The notes beneath the pieces are model-generated. The model ran no database searches and was not told the origin of the DNA. It was given only the letters and a program-made list of their open reading frames with translations. This document shows, piece after piece, positions 46,901-56,640 of a DNA stretch of 64,000 bases. The position numbers were made by a program, and so were the translations under genes. Source of the stretch: Rhodococcus sp. 105337 (GTDB taxonomy: Bacteria; Actinomycetota; Actinomycetes; Mycobacteriales; Mycobacteriaceae); assembly GCF_012844225.1 (NCBI RefSeq), contig NZ_JABAGQ010000005.1, positions 186,001 to 250,000 of the forward strand, in the 5' to 3' direction. Positions within the stretch are counted from its first letter, which is position 1, and each line of letters begins with the position of its first letter.

Positions 46901-47789
46901 CTGCGGCATCGGCGCCCGACGAGATGTTGGTTGCGAAGATCATGCCGATCTGGCTGATCAGCACGTACAGCACGATTGCCGCGGCCATCCCGCCGAACTG
47001 GCGCAGGCGGTCGTCGAGGCCCCACAGCGGCTTCAGGTTGATGCCTTCGCGGCGGAGCGCGGGGATCAGGCACATCGCCTGGGTGATGACGCCGAGAAGC
47101 ACACCGAGGCCGAGTACCAGCAGCTTCGGGTCGCTCATGCGCACCGGATCGAGGGTGATCTCCCCCGGCATCAGGTAATAGACGACCAGCACGACGAGCA
47201 CGACGACGTTGTTCGCCACGGGTGCCCATGCGCCGGGCTTGAAGACCTGCCGCGTATTGAGAATGCCCGTGAACAGGCCCGACAGCCCGTAGAACACGAT
47301 GGCCGGCAGCAGCAGGTACGACAGGGCAGTCGTCAGTGTCGTCGACACCTTGCCGGAGTCGTCGAGGAACACGTGCGTCGTGAGCAGCGGCGCGGCGGCG
47401 ACCGCGAGGATCGTCGCGCCGCCGAGCAGCACGACGGCCGCGGTGAACAGGCGACGGACGAATGCCTCGCCGCCGTCCGGGTCCTCGCGTTCCGCCCGCA
47501 CGAGCACCGGCACCACGATCGAGGTGAGGACCGCGCCGAGGACCAGCTCGGAGATCATGTTGGGGATCTGGTGGGCCACGGTGAACGACGACGCGACGCT
47601 CGCACCCAGCAACGTGAGGATCAGCAGTTGCTTGAGGAACCCGGTGATCCGGCTGACCAGGGTGGCGACGGCAATGGAGCCGGTGGCCGCGAGCAGGCTC
47701 GGAACCTTCCGGCCGGTGGGACCGGCACCGGTGACGTCCGGTGAAGTCGTCGGTGACTTCACGTCGTCGCGGGTCGCGTTCCCCGTCAT
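43983..47789 (-). CDS. murJ: MurJ lipid II flippase fused to a pseudokinase and extracellular domain (Rv3910-like)
   Basis: 1268 residues. Residues 30-545 form the MurJ/MviN core with 14 predicted helices; a disordered linker (550-755) follows. Then comes a kinase-like domain (about 758-1015) whose catalytic loop reads HPDRIRIS without the HRD Asp, so it is a pseudokinase. A membrane helix (1058-1081) and an extracytoplasmic domain of about 180 residues resembling discoidin-like folds complete the protein. In M. tuberculosis the phosphorylated pseudokinase recruits FhaA and restrains peptidoglycan synthesis. ATGA overlap with the upstream DUF6049 gene. Confidence 0.95.
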   Translation of the reverse strand: MTGNATRDDVKSPTTSPDVTGAGPTGRKVPSLLAATGSIAVATLVSRITGFLKQLLILTLLGASVASSFTVAHQIPNMISELVLGAVLTSIVVPVLVRAEREDPDGGEAFVRRLFTAAVVLLGGATILAVAAAPLLTTHVFLDDSGKVSTTLTTALSYLLLPAIVFYGLSGLFTGILNTRQVFKPGAWAPVANNVVVLVVLVVYYLMPGEITLDPVRMSDPKLLVLGLGVLLGVITQAMCLIPALRREGINLKPLWGLDDRLRQFGGMAAAIVLYVLISQIGMIFATNISSGADAAGPAIYNNAWLLLQLPYGVLGVTVLTAIMPRLSRNAAEGDTPAVVDDLSVATRMTMIALIPIVTFLTIAGTHVGTALYGYGNFGAGNASLLGQAVSWSAFTLIPYSLVLIHLRVFYAREQAWTPTWIILGITAVKIGLSALAPVVASNDQQVVVLLGVATGLAFTCGAFIGGFLLHRTLGDLRMANVGRTIWHVVLASAGGAVVVLVADRLLQLDALADRFGGLGSMVRVAISGILMLLVALVGMYLLKVPEIMAIEAAVRRKIAAVRGGGAEESEAELGESTATSPADTGAFPTRRRFGYDAYPESDFEKTVVLPRIDYGDYGVGPYDAITEVMPAIRNVPRPVEAQQQLPYPGQQQIRHGRRGPRYFAAPTGDPRLRTGSGRVDNEGVRVSDDHAAGRSTIDASQQAGSTPAGNDQRPTPPSPPRDTHHDTGVIPIGSPQLPPVRVPGSAPRRTMRGPELIAGASVAGGRYRLLSPHGGARGLRFWQALDVKLDREVALTFVDADQSAADGTGPDSPQAILSRTLRLGRINSPGLARVLDVVRGSSGGIVVAEWTPGRSLREMSATQPSPLGAARAVRALAAAAEASHRAGSALSIDHPDRIRISVSGDAVMAFPATFSDADAVSDVHGLGASLYGLITGRWPLAEPPAPGRPPAPHHSGATIGGMPEADRGADGKPVEPKVLRPDVPFEISAVAVRALNTDGGIRTAATVQHILDQASVVDQKTDMIPALRIGQRANMTESHALADPEALEQKKKHSQRMLVALIGLGITTVVLLSLIGWWITNLLAGDASDAPLTSQEFGLTPTAEAPAAPESASEEAAPAAAGGPVPASAVTVFSPQGTPDSPASASLAIDGDPATAWSTDAYFDPFPSLKSGVGLLVTLEDAATLSSAKVTSESPGTVLEIRSAPSDSTSLDQTQVIGQATLGSGETEIPLDADGRTTHVLLWITGLSSDGGSNKSSISEIEFIGSD

Positions 47790-50206
47790 TCTCGTTCGTA
47801 CCCTTCGTCGGCTGGATCCGGTTCCCCGCGGAACCGGTGCAGAAGCCGCCTGCCCGCCAGGAACAGCAGGAGCGCTCCCGCACAGCCCGTGACGATGGCG
47901 AGAATCCGGCCATACGCATTGGAACGTACCGTCACGTTCGTCGGACTGCCGAGAGACAGGCCGGATTCCGTGGTGAGCGAGAACTCCAGTTCGAGCTTCC
48001 GCGAGTCGCTGATCTGAGCGGGCACCGTCAGGGTGCGGCTACCGCGCGGAGGCAGCTGGGTCGGCCCGATATCGGTGATCTCCATCGCCGAGGGCGCGTC
48101 CACGTGCAACCGCACTGTGATGCCCACGGGCAGATCGTTGCGCGCCACCAACAGTAGGGGACTCTGTTCGGAGGTCAGTGTGTACACACCACCCGGTGAG
48201 AGCACTGTCACTCCCGCGAACATCCCGTCCACGGCTTCTTCGACTTCCACCGCGCGCAGAGTCGCGGCGTCCACCGCCTGCTCGGGGTCTTCACCCCGCC
48301 GCCCCGCCGACGCCATCGCGCGCAGCAGATCCTCCCGCAGCGGTGTGAGGAACTCCTGCGGCGTGAGCTGGGCCTGGGGATCCTCGATCAACGCTGCCTG
48401 CAGAGCATCGAGCCGGGGCGTCTGCTCGGCGGCAATCCGGACCACTTCTGCCGGCACACCGTCGGTGACGGCTTGCTCCGGATAGTCGAGCACGGAGGTA
48501 TTCGGGTCGTCTGCGGTGGCTGCTGCCGCGGCGACGAACTCGGTGAAGGGACGAGCCGTCGCCGTTCCCGAACGGATGAGTGACGAGATCATGGACAGCG
48601 TGGCCGACGCCTCGTCCGGGGACGGCGACCAGACCTGCGGCGGAGCGAACAGCACCGAGCGGCCGGGTGCGGGCAGCGGCACTCCCGACGCCGCGTCCAC
48701 CGACGGGGCCAGCGCCGGAAACGCCAGCGCACCGAGCGCGTCCTGGAACCGTGCGGTCGCGGAGTCGTCGGCGAGGTCGTAGCGCGCGGCCTTGGTCACG
48801 AACGAGGGGGTCGACGGCGCGTCGCCCATGCCCGCGAGTGCTGCCGAGGCCGCGGCGTCGAACAGGCCGGCCGTCAGCCCGTCCACTCCCGACACCCGGA
48901 CACTGTTGCGCGGGGATGCGCCGCTCATGGCGGCGCGTCCGTCGTCCACCGCGGTGTCGGCGAGTACCGCCGTGACCGGGCCGTCCGCGGCGACGAGAAG
49001 CCCGGCGTTCTCGGTGAGGACACCGGAATCGGGCCACACGACATCCGGAAGCGACGTGGTTCCGAGGATCGTGTCGACAAGCGTGCTCGGGGACCGCAAG
49101 GCGGGCACGGTCAGCGAGGGATCGTCCAGTTCCGCGAGCGCCGTCAGGTCCGCCTGGGCGAACGGCACCGCCACCGTGCACATGGAGGTCGCGAGTGCCC
49201 GGATGCGGCCGAGCCACGCGATAGCCGCCTCGGTGCCCGTTCCGGGGCTCGCGGCCCCCATCGGATCGGCCGGGTCGTCCACCACGAGATAGTCCCGGGT
49301 CATGTTCGCGACCGTGACCAGCAGGTCGGGGTCGATCGCCAGGCACATGCCTTCGGTGACCCGCGGATCGGTCTCCAGCGATTGTTCGGCAGCGCGCAGC
49401 AACCCGTCGAGCCGTCCTCCTTCGGCCAGCGACGTGGCGAGCACGTCATCGACGAGCCGGGCGGGTTCCGTCGCGGATCCGGGAACACCCGAGGCCAGCC
49501 GCGGCGTGTCGGCCAAGGGCCACAACATCGAGACGGCGACGGGGCGCGACACCTCGGGTGGAACGGCGGGAAAGCTCTCGGTCTCGCTCCTGGGCGCCGT
49601 TCCGGCGGTTCCGCCCGAGGGCGTGGACGCCGACGTTCGCGGGCCGGAGGTGTCCTCGCCCGCGGGCACTCCCAGCACGGGCAGCAGGAAACGGGCATCG
49701 TCCAGACGGGCCTGGCCCCCGTATTCGGGCGAGCCGTTGACGTTGACGAGCAACGGGTAGACACCGGGGGTGTCGATGCCGAGCGACGGCTCGAGTTCGG
49801 AACGCAGGGGCAGCTCGATCGTGAACTCGGTGCGGTCGCCGCGGCCGAGCCGGTCCGTGACCTGCTCGAATTCGCCCACGGTGTCGAAACCCGACTGATC
49901 GAGGGAGAGCGAGGTGCGCAGGGCAGCAGGGTCGGAGATGACGGGTGCGCGCTGAAGTCGCACCCAGACGTCCTCGACATCGCGGTCGCCGACATTGGTG
50001 ACGGTGCCCGTGACCTCGACTACCGATTCACTCGTGAGCGACACCACCGACGGGGTGACCTCGTCGATGCTCAGAGCGAGAAACTTGGTGTCTTCGGAGT
50101 CCGGCTGTGCCGCCGCGGGTGCGGGGATCGCCACACCGATCGTTGTGAGAACGAGCGTGAGCACGGCCAGAACCGCGGCACCCGTTCGGGAAACCACCGC
50201 CGTCAT
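47786..50206 (-). CDS. DUF6049 secreted, membrane-anchored protein (Rv3909-like)
   Basis: 806 residues. Signal peptide (cleavage near PAPAAAQ, residue 34), a large extracytoplasmic part with beta-sandwich-like segments at both ends ([20 protein letters not shown] near 65; [20 protein letters not shown] near 690) and one C-terminal helix ([18 protein letters not shown]) with a short cytoplasmic tail. It always accompanies murJ in mycolata; a role in envelope assembly is inferred from this. Start and stop overlap both neighbours, so mutT4, this gene and murJ form one operon. Confidence 0.88.
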   Translation of the reverse strand: MTAVVSRTGAAVLAVLTLVLTTIGVAIPAPAAAQPDSEDTKFLALSIDEVTPSVVSLTSESVVEVTGTVTNVGDRDVEDVWVRLQRAPVISDPAALRTSLSLDQSGFDTVGEFEQVTDRLGRGDRTEFTIELPLRSELEPSLGIDTPGVYPLLVNVNGSPEYGGQARLDDARFLLPVLGVPAGEDTSGPRTSASTPSGGTAGTAPRSETESFPAVPPEVSRPVAVSMLWPLADTPRLASGVPGSATEPARLVDDVLATSLAEGGRLDGLLRAAEQSLETDPRVTEGMCLAIDPDLLVTVANMTRDYLVVDDPADPMGAASPGTGTEAAIAWLGRIRALATSMCTVAVPFAQADLTALAELDDPSLTVPALRSPSTLVDTILGTTSLPDVVWPDSGVLTENAGLLVAADGPVTAVLADTAVDDGRAAMSGASPRNSVRVSGVDGLTAGLFDAAASAALAGMGDAPSTPSFVTKAARYDLADDSATARFQDALGALAFPALAPSVDAASGVPLPAPGRSVLFAPPQVWSPSPDEASATLSMISSLIRSGTATARPFTEFVAAAAATADDPNTSVLDYPEQAVTDGVPAEVVRIAAEQTPRLDALQAALIEDPQAQLTPQEFLTPLREDLLRAMASAGRRGEDPEQAVDAATLRAVEVEEAVDGMFAGVTVLSPGGVYTLTSEQSPLLLVARNDLPVGITVRLHVDAPSAMEITDIGPTQLPPRGSRTLTVPAQISDSRKLELEFSLTTESGLSLGSPTNVTVRSNAYGRILAIVTGCAGALLLFLAGRRLLHRFRGEPDPADEGYERE

Positions 50207-50799
50207 CCGAGATGGGCCCCCGGTTCGTCGGTGCGGGGACGCGATTCGGGATGCATCTCCGCAATGAGCTGGTCTGCGACGTCGGCGAGCTTACGTTCGT
50301 CGGCGTAGGCGAGCCTGGACCGGAGTTCACGGAGCGGAACCCACGCGACTTCGGTGACCTCGACATCCGCGTCGGACAGTTCACCGCCGAGGTAACGCAG
50401 AAGATAGTGGTGCACCGTTTTGTGGACGCGACGGCCTTCGGTGACGAACCAGTAGTCGATGCTGCCGAGTTCGGCGAGCACCGTGCTGCGGACACCGGTC
50501 TCTTCGTGCACCTCGCGCATCGCGGTCATTTCGGCGGTCTCGCCGCGCTCGATGTGCCCCTTCGGCAGCGACCACAGCAGGCGGCCGCGACGGTCGGTAC
50601 GCCCGATCAGCGCGGCGCACAGCTTGTCGGGTGGACCGCCGAGTCCGTCGACGACCAGCCCGCCGGCCGAGGTCTCGCGGACGGTGCGCAGTCGAGGGCC
50701 GGGTGCGCCGGGTGCTCCGCCCTGAGCAGCCTTTTTCGCGCTCGTGCCACGACGCCGCGAGCTGCGGCGGTTGCGATTGGCACGTTCGGCGGGCGACAC
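50203..50799 (-). CDS. Nudix hydrolase (MutT4-like)
   Basis: 198 residues. A basic N-terminal extension of about 35 residues is followed by a Nudix domain; the box [20 protein letters not shown] (then TG) contains the full GX5EX7REUXEEXGU pattern. It is the positional equivalent of M. tuberculosis mutT4 (Rv3908). The substrate, a nucleoside diphosphate derivative, cannot be told. GTG start without a ribosome site; a TACTAT hexamer ends 7 nt upstream. Divergent from pcnA. Confidence 0.92.
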   Translation of the reverse strand: MSPAERANRNRRSSRRRGTSAKKAAQGGAPGAPGPRLRTVRETSAGGLVVDGLGGPPDKLCAALIGRTDRRGRLLWSLPKGHIERGETAEMTAMREVHEETGVRSTVLAELGSIDYWFVTEGRRVHKTVHHYLLRYLGGELSDADVEVTEVAWVPLRELRSRLAYADERKLADVADQLIAEMHPESRPRTDEPGAHLG

Positions 50800-50806
50800 C
50801 TAATAG

Positions 50807-50812
50807 ATAGTA
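50807..50812 (-). promoter_or_regulatory. -10 element for leaderless Nudix transcript
   Basis: TACTAT on the minus strand, 7 nt before the GTG start. Confidence 0.5.
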
Positions 50813-50860
50813 GATGTACCGCCGTCGGTCCCGGCTCAACCACACGAACGCCCTGCTCGG

Positions 50861-50866
50861 TAAGGT
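50861..50866 (+). promoter_or_regulatory. -10 element for leaderless pcnA transcript
   Basis: TAAGGT, 8 nt before the pcnA GTG. Confidence 0.45.
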
Positions 50867-50874
50867 GCAAAGAC

Positions 50875-52329
50875 GTGAACTCACCCACCGCAGACCTCGA
50901 CCGCCGAACCCGGTTGCTCGCCGGAGCCGACGTCACTCTGCGCTCGTTGTCCGATGTCCTGGCTCCACTCGGTGCGCGGTTCACCGAGGCGGGCCATGAG
51001 CTGTATCTCGTCGGCGGGAGCGTCCGCGACGCGCTTCTCGGCCGGTTGGGTACCGACCTCGACTTCACGACAGACGCGCGCCCCGAGAAGGTCCAGGAAC
51101 TGCTGCGCGGGTTGGTGGACCATCAGTGGGACACCGGCATCGACTTCGGCACGGTCAGCGCGGCAAAGGGATCCGAACAACTCGAGATCACCACGTTCCG
51201 CAGCGACGCCTACGACCGTGTCACCCGCCATCCCGTCGTCGAGTACGGAACGAGCCTCGAGGACGATCTCGTACGCCGTGACTTCACCGTCAATGCGATG
51301 GCCGTTCGGATCGGTCCGGACGGTGCCGGTGAGTTCGTCGACCCGCTCGGTGGGCTCGACGCGTTGCTCGCAGGTGTTCTCGACACTCCGGCTCGGCCCG
51401 AGGACTCGTTCGAGGACGACCCGCTGCGCATGTTGCGGGCGGCCCGATTCGTCTCCCAACTGGGCTTTTCGCTCACCGAGCGGGTCCAGACGGCGATCCG
51501 CGAGATGGCGGACGAGATCTTGCGCATCAGCGCCGAGCGGGTGCGGGCCGAACTCGACAAGCTGATCCTGGGGGACCATCCGGTCGACGGCATCGAGTGC
51601 ATGGTGGAGACCGGCCTGGCGGAGCGCGTCATCCCGGAGATCCCCGCGATGAAACTCGAGATCGACGAGCATCACCAGCACAAGGACGTGTACTGGCATT
51701 CGCTCACCGTGCTCACCCAGGCGATCGATCTCGAGGACGGCGACCCGGACCTGGTGCTGCGCTGGGCGGCGCTGCTCCACGACATCGGCAAGCCCGGCAC
51801 CAAGCGCAACGAGGCCGGCGGCGGCGTCAGCTTCCATCACCACGAGGTGGTCGGGGCGAAGCTGGTGCGCAAGCGGATGCGGGCCCTGAAGTACCCGAAG
51901 CAGATGATCGAGGACGTCGGCCAGCTGGTGTTTCTGCACTTGCGCTTCCACGGGTACGGCAAGGGCCAATGGACGGACTCGGCGGTGCGGCGGTACGTGC
52001 ACGATGCCGGGGACCTCCTCCCCCGGCTCCACAAGCTGGTTCGGGCCGATTGCACCACCCGCAACAAACGGCGCGCCGCAGCACTGCAGGCCACCTACGA
52101 CGATCTCGAGGTGCGCATCGCGCGACTGGCGGAGGAAGAGGGCGTCGCGAAGGTCCGCCCGGATCTCGACGGCAACGCGATCATGGAAGTTCTCGGCATT
52201 CCGCCGGGCCCCGAGGTGGGCAGGGCGTGGAAGTTCCTCAAGGAGTTGCGCCTCGATCGCGGTCCACTCGATCGCGACGACGCCGAGGCCGAGCTCCTGA
52301 AATGGTGGGAGCAGCAACCGAAGTCCTGA
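50875..52329 (+). CDS. pcnA: CCA-adding tRNA nucleotidyltransferase (PcnA/Cca)
   Basis: 484 residues from the GTG at 50875. The nucleotidyltransferase head shows LVGGSVRDALLGR, the metal-binding LDFTT and RRDFTVNAMAV; an HD phosphohydrolase domain follows with LLHDIGKPGT and HHHEVVGA. It adds or repairs the 3' CCA of tRNAs, needed here because neither tRNA gene in the window encodes CCA. Same divergent arrangement with mutT4 as in M. tuberculosis. No ribosome site is visible. Confidence 0.96.
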   Translation: MNSPTADLDRRTRLLAGADVTLRSLSDVLAPLGARFTEAGHELYLVGGSVRDALLGRLGTDLDFTTDARPEKVQELLRGLVDHQWDTGIDFGTVSAAKGSEQLEITTFRSDAYDRVTRHPVVEYGTSLEDDLVRRDFTVNAMAVRIGPDGAGEFVDPLGGLDALLAGVLDTPARPEDSFEDDPLRMLRAARFVSQLGFSLTERVQTAIREMADEILRISAERVRAELDKLILGDHPVDGIECMVETGLAERVIPEIPAMKLEIDEHHQHKDVYWHSLTVLTQAIDLEDGDPDLVLRWAALLHDIGKPGTKRNEAGGGVSFHHHEVVGAKLVRKRMRALKYPKQMIEDVGQLVFLHLRFHGYGKGQWTDSAVRRYVHDAGDLLPRLHKLVRADCTTRNKRRAAALQATYDDLEVRIARLAEEEGVAKVRPDLDGNAIMEVLGIPPGPEVGRAWKFLKELRLDRGPLDRDDAEAELLKWWEQQPKS

Positions 52330-52398
52330 GCGTGTTGCCGGCACCTCACACCTCCTCCCGTCACCCGTGAGCCAGATGTCACAGCGTGCTCATCCCAT

Positions 52399-52414
52399 GT
52401 GACGCGTCCGAAAC
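52399..52414. promoter_or_regulatory. GlnR-like binding site upstream of nitrate reductase
   Basis: GTGAC-GCGTCC-GAAAC fits the actinobacterial GlnR half-site pattern gTnAC-n6-GaAAC exactly. Further GTCAC elements lie at 52360 and 52378. It stands about 100 bp before the nitrate reductase start, where a nitrogen-control site would be expected. Confidence 0.6.
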
Positions 52415-52510
52415 ACCGAGTCCGCAGCATGGAAGTCGTCGTATCGGCGACGGCAACGGCGTGCCCCTCGGTTCACTGCCGGCGGACGCGGTGCCGGGTA
52501 GGAGATTCGG

Positions 52511-55500
52511 ATGCGGGATGACATCACGACGGTGAAGACCGCGTGCTCCTACTGCGGTGTCGGGTGTGGCATGGTGCTCGACGTCGCCACCGATCCCGAT
52601 ACCGGTGCCCGCAGGGTGGTCAAGGCGTACGGCGACAAGGAGCACCCCACCAATCGGGGGCGCCTGTGCACCAAGGGTGCGACGAGCGCGGAGATGCTGG
52701 CTGCGGCGGGCCGTCTCGAGACCGCGTACGTGCGTGACCGCCGCGGCGGCGCTCCTTCGCCGGTGCCGGTGGACGCGGCCGTCGCCGACACCGCACGCCG
52801 TCTCACGGAGATCATCGGAACCCACGGACCCGATGCGGTGGCGTTCTACGTCTCCGGACAGATGTCGCTCGAGGCGCAATACCTCGCGAACAAGCTCGCC
52901 AAGGGATTCGTGCGCACGAGCCGGATCGAATCGAACTCGCGGCTGTGCATGGCCTCTGCGGGCACCGGCTACAAGCAGTCGCTCGGTTCGGACGGGCCAC
53001 CCGGCTCGTACGAGGACTTCGAGCACGCCGATCTGTTCTTCGTCTCGGGTTCGAACATGGCCGACTGTCACCCCATCCTCTTCCTGCGGATGATGGAACG
53101 TGTCCGAGCCGGGGCCAAGCTCGTCGTCGTCGATCCTCGGCGCACCGCCACCGCGGACAAAGCGGACCTGTTCCTGCAGATCGCGCCGGGTACCGACCTC
53201 GCACTGCTCAACGGCCTGCTCCACCTGATCGTCGAGAACGGGCACGTCGATCGTGACTTCGTCGAGGAGTACACCGAGGGCTGGGAAGCGATGGAGGAGT
53301 TTCTCGCCGAGTACCCGCCCGCTCTCGTCGCCGGCATCACCGGCCTCGAGGAAGCCGACATCCGCACGGCTGCACGATGGATCGGCGAGGCCGGCGAGTG
53401 GATGAGTTGCTGGACGATGGGGCTCAACCAGAGCACCCACGGCACCTGGAACACCAACGCGATCTGCAATCTCCATCTCGCCACGGGAGCGATCTGCCGC
53501 ACCGGAAGCGGCCCGTTCTCGCTGACCGGTCAGCCCAACGCGATGGGTGGTCGCGAGATGGGGTACATGGGTCCCGGCCTGCCGGGCCAGCGCAGCGTGT
53601 TGTCCGGCGACGACCGGGTGTTCGTCGAGGAGCAGTGGGTGCTACCTCCCGGCACGCTGCGCGCCGAAGCAGGCACCGGCACCGTCGACATGTTCCGGGA
53701 AATGGCACAAGGAACGATCAAGGCGTGCTGGATCATCTGCACCAACCCGGTGGCCTCGGTCGCGAACCGGGCGACCGTTCTCGAGGGTCTCGAGAACGCG
53801 GAACTCGTCATCGCCCAGGACGTGTTCCTCGAGACCGAAACGAATGCGTACGCCGACATCCTCCTTCCGGGTGCCCTGTGGGCGGAGTCCGACTACGTGA
53901 CAGTGGGATCCGACCGCACTCTGAACCTGTTGCAACAGGCCGTCGAACCGGTCGGAGAGGCACTGCCCGACTGGCAGATCATCGCGCGTGTCGCCTGTGA
54001 GATGGGGTTCGGTGACGCGTTCACCTACTCGTGCGCGGAGGAGATCTTCGACGAGATCACGCAGTTCTGGAATCCGCAGACGGGGTACGACCTGCGCGGC
54101 GTGACATACGACAGGCTGCGGCACGGCCCGGTGCAATGGCCGTGTGGCCCCGGCCGCACCGACGATCGCAGTCCGGTCCGGTATCTCAACGACGGAGACA
54201 GCCGGACGCTGGTGGTCCGCGACGACGGATCCGTACCGGAACTGGCCTTCGCGACACCGGACGGACGAGCCCGGTTCTTCCCCCGTCCGCATCTGCCCAC
54301 AGCCGAACTGCCCGACGACGACTACCCGTTCGTTTTCAATACCGGTCGCGTACAACACCAATGGCACACGCTCACCAAGACGGGCAAGATCGCCAAGCTC
54401 GGAAAACTCGACCCCGGACCGTTCGTGGAGATCAGTCCCGAGGATGCCGCGCGGTTGTCGATCGTCGACGGTGACGCGGTGGACATCGCATCGCGGCGGG
54501 GGCGCGCCATCCTTCCGGCGGTGGTGACCGATCGGGTGATGCCGGGAAACTGTTTCGCCCCGTTCCACTGGAACGACCTGTTCGGGAACGATCGCGCGAT
54601 CAACGTCGTGACCAACGACGCCGTCGATTCCGCGTCGCTCCAGCCAGAATTCAAGTTCTGCGCGGTCGCCGTGACGAAAGTCGCGGCAGCACCTGTATCC
54701 CCTTCCCTGCCCGCCGACGATTCGGTCGTCGGACGGCTCGCGGAGACGCTCGGAGTCGGCGGTATCCCCGCTCCCCTGTTCGGCGACGACGAGAAACGCT
54801 ATCTCGCAGGTCTTCTCGCCGGTCTGCGGTCGTCCGATGTCACCGCCGCGCCGTCGCTGCCGGCTTCGGCGCCGTTTCCTCCCGCGACCCGGGCGTGGCT
54901 CGACGGACTGTTCGCGGGGATGTACTCGCAGAGCGCTGCGATCGACGCCGGCTCCGATGCCGCGGCCGGGGACCGGAACCCGGAACCGCCGGTCGTGGTG
55001 GCGTGGGCGTCGCAGACGGGGAATGCCGAAGGATTCGCGCACACCTGCGCCGAGCGTCTTCGTGCCGCGGGACGTGAGGCCACCGCGGTCGGGATGGGGA
55101 CGCTGACCGTCGCGGATCTCGTGCAGATACCGGAATTGCTGGTGGTGACAAGTACGTTCGGTGACGGCGACGCGCCGGACAACGCTTCGGCGTTCTGGAA
55201 GAGCTTGAACGGTGCAGACGCACCGTCGCTCGCCGGTACCCGCTATGCGGTACTGGCTTTCGGCGACTCCAGTTACGACGACTTCTGCGGGTACGGACGC
55301 AAGGTGGACGACCGGCTGGCCGATCTCGGAGCGACCCGGATGGTTCCACGCGTGGACTGTGAACCGGATTTCGAGGACCGCGCGAACGAATGGGTGTGCT
55401 CGGTCCAGAATCTGGTGGCCGGTGACGCGCCCGCGCAACCTGTCCCGCCGCGGGCATCCGTGTACAGCCGCAAGTCCCCGCTCGTCACCCGCCTGACACG

Positions 55501-56575
55501 CAACATCGCACTCAGTGGAGCCGGATCGTCGAAGGATGTGCGGCAGTTCGGATTCGAGCTGTTCGACCCGGAATTCGAATATTGTGCGGGAGATGCCCTC
55601 GGGGTGATGCCGACCAACTGCCCCGAGGCCGTCGAAGAATGGATGCAGGTCACCGCGCTCGACGCGGAGGCGCCCGTCGAAAGCGTCGATCGTCCCACCG
55701 TCCCTCTCCGGGAGGCCGCGGCTCGGTACCTCGACATCACCAGGACCACTCCCGAATTGCTGCGCTTCGTGCAACGCCAGAGCGGGAGTCCGGAACTCGC
55801 CAAGCTGCTGCGACCCGGAAACAAGATGGAATTGCAGCGGTGGCTGTGGGGGCGGCAGGCGATGGATGTCATCGCCGAATACCCGTTCAAGGCACCGCTC
55901 GACGAGTGGCTCGGTGTGCTCACGCGGCTTCAGCCACGCAGCTACTCGATCTCGTCGAGTCCGAAGTCCAACCCGCGGGAGGTGCAGCTCACCGTGTCGG
56001 TGGTGCGATACGGCTTCGAGGGCCGCGACCGGGCCGGCGTGTGCTCGGGCTTCCTCGCCGACCACAGCAAGGGCGTCGACATCCCCATCTTCGTGCAGCG
56101 GAATCCGCACTTCCGGCCACCACCCGGCGATACTCCGATGATCATGGTCGGGCCGGGAACGGGGATCGCGCCGTTTCGGGCCTTCCTCCACGACCGCCGC
56201 GAATCCGGGCACACCGGTCGCAGTTGGCTCTTCTTCGGCGACCAGCGGTCGGACACCGACTACCTGTACCGCGACGAGATCGAGAAGATGCACGCCGACG
56301 GGTTCCTCACCAAGCTGGACCTCGCGTTCTCGCGTGACCAGCGACAGAAGGTGTACGTGCAGGACCGCATGCGTGAGCAGGGCGCCCAGCTCTGGAGATG
56401 GCTGGAGGACGGCGCTCATTTCGCCGTCTGCGGGGACGCCGGGCGCATGGCGAAAGATGTCGACGCGATGCTCCGCGAGGTGGTGCAGACCCACGGCCGG
56501 CTCGACCAGGAGGCGGCAGCGGCATACGTCGATCGTTTGAGTGCTGAGAAGCGGTACGTGCGCGACGTCTACTGA
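52511..56575 (+). CDS. Assimilatory nitrate reductase fused to CysJ-type flavoprotein
   Basis: 1354 residues. Residues 1-720 are a molybdopterin nitrate reductase: [4Fe-4S] ligands Cys12, Cys15, Cys19 and Cys53, the Mo ligand Cys146 in SRLCMASA, and the cofactor domain around FNTGRVQHQWHTLTK. After a linker come a flavodoxin-like FMN domain (about 830-980; WASQTGNAEGFAHTC), an FAD domain (RSYSISSSPK) and an NADPH domain (MIMVGPGTGIAPFRAFLHDR) as in sulfite reductase flavoprotein or P450 reductase. One polypeptide can thus carry electrons from NADPH to nitrate, a self-sufficient design. No signal peptide: cytosolic assimilation. A GlnR-like site lies upstream and molybdate genes downstream. 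Confidence 0.93.
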   Translation: MRDDITTVKTACSYCGVGCGMVLDVATDPDTGARRVVKAYGDKEHPTNRGRLCTKGATSAEMLAAAGRLETAYVRDRRGGAPSPVPVDAAVADTARRLTEIIGTHGPDAVAFYVSGQMSLEAQYLANKLAKGFVRTSRIESNSRLCMASAGTGYKQSLGSDGPPGSYEDFEHADLFFVSGSNMADCHPILFLRMMERVRAGAKLVVVDPRRTATADKADLFLQIAPGTDLALLNGLLHLIVENGHVDRDFVEEYTEGWEAMEEFLAEYPPALVAGITGLEEADIRTAARWIGEAGEWMSCWTMGLNQSTHGTWNTNAICNLHLATGAICRTGSGPFSLTGQPNAMGGREMGYMGPGLPGQRSVLSGDDRVFVEEQWVLPPGTLRAEAGTGTVDMFREMAQGTIKACWIICTNPVASVANRATVLEGLENAELVIAQDVFLETETNAYADILLPGALWAESDYVTVGSDRTLNLLQQAVEPVGEALPDWQIIARVACEMGFGDAFTYSCAEEIFDEITQFWNPQTGYDLRGVTYDRLRHGPVQWPCGPGRTDDRSPVRYLNDGDSRTLVVRDDGSVPELAFATPDGRARFFPRPHLPTAELPDDDYPFVFNTGRVQHQWHTLTKTGKIAKLGKLDPGPFVEISPEDAARLSIVDGDAVDIASRRGRAILPAVVTDRVMPGNCFAPFHWNDLFGNDRAINVVTNDAVDSASLQPEFKFCAVAVTKVAAAPVSPSLPADDSVVGRLAETLGVGGIPAPLFGDDEKRYLAGLLAGLRSSDVTAAPSLPASAPFPPATRAWLDGLFAGMYSQSAAIDAGSDAAAGDRNPEPPVVVAWASQTGNAEGFAHTCAERLRAAGREATAVGMGTLTVADLVQIPELLVVTSTFGDGDAPDNASAFWKSLNGADAPSLAGTRYAVLAFGDSSYDDFCGYGRKVDDRLADLGATRMVPRVDCEPDFEDRANEWVCSVQNLVAGDAPAQPVPPRASVYSRKSPLVTRLTRNIALSGAGSSKDVRQFGFELFDPEFEYCAGDALGVMPTNCPEAVEEWMQVTALDAEAPVESVDRPTVPLREAAARYLDITRTTPELLRFVQRQSGSPELAKLLRPGNKMELQRWLWGRQAMDVIAEYPFKAPLDEWLGVLTRLQPRSYSISSSPKSNPREVQLTVSVVRYGFEGRDRAGVCSGFLADHSKGVDIPIFVQRNPHFRPPPGDTPMIMVGPGTGIAPFRAFLHDRRESGHTGRSWLFFGDQRSDTDYLYRDEIEKMHADGFLTKLDLAFSRDQRQKVYVQDRMREQGAQLWRWLEDGAHFAVCGDAGRMAKDVDAMLREVVQTHGRLDQEAAAAYVDRLSAEKRYVRDVY

Positions 56576-56640
56576 GAAGGTTGATACAACCGCATCTGCG
56601 GACGTATCGTCCAGTTCGTGACTTGTGTGCGGAACATATC

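Noticed and set aside
45265-47919. Long frames on both strands over murJ (884 and 675 codons)
   Set aside because: They shadow a murJ gene with intact helices and ATGA coupling; compositions are biased (Arg-rich or Asp/Glu/His-rich) and lack family motifs.
50212-50874. Upstream extension of pcnA to 705 codons
   Set aside because: The extension is antisense to the Nudix gene; the family begins at the GTG at 50875.
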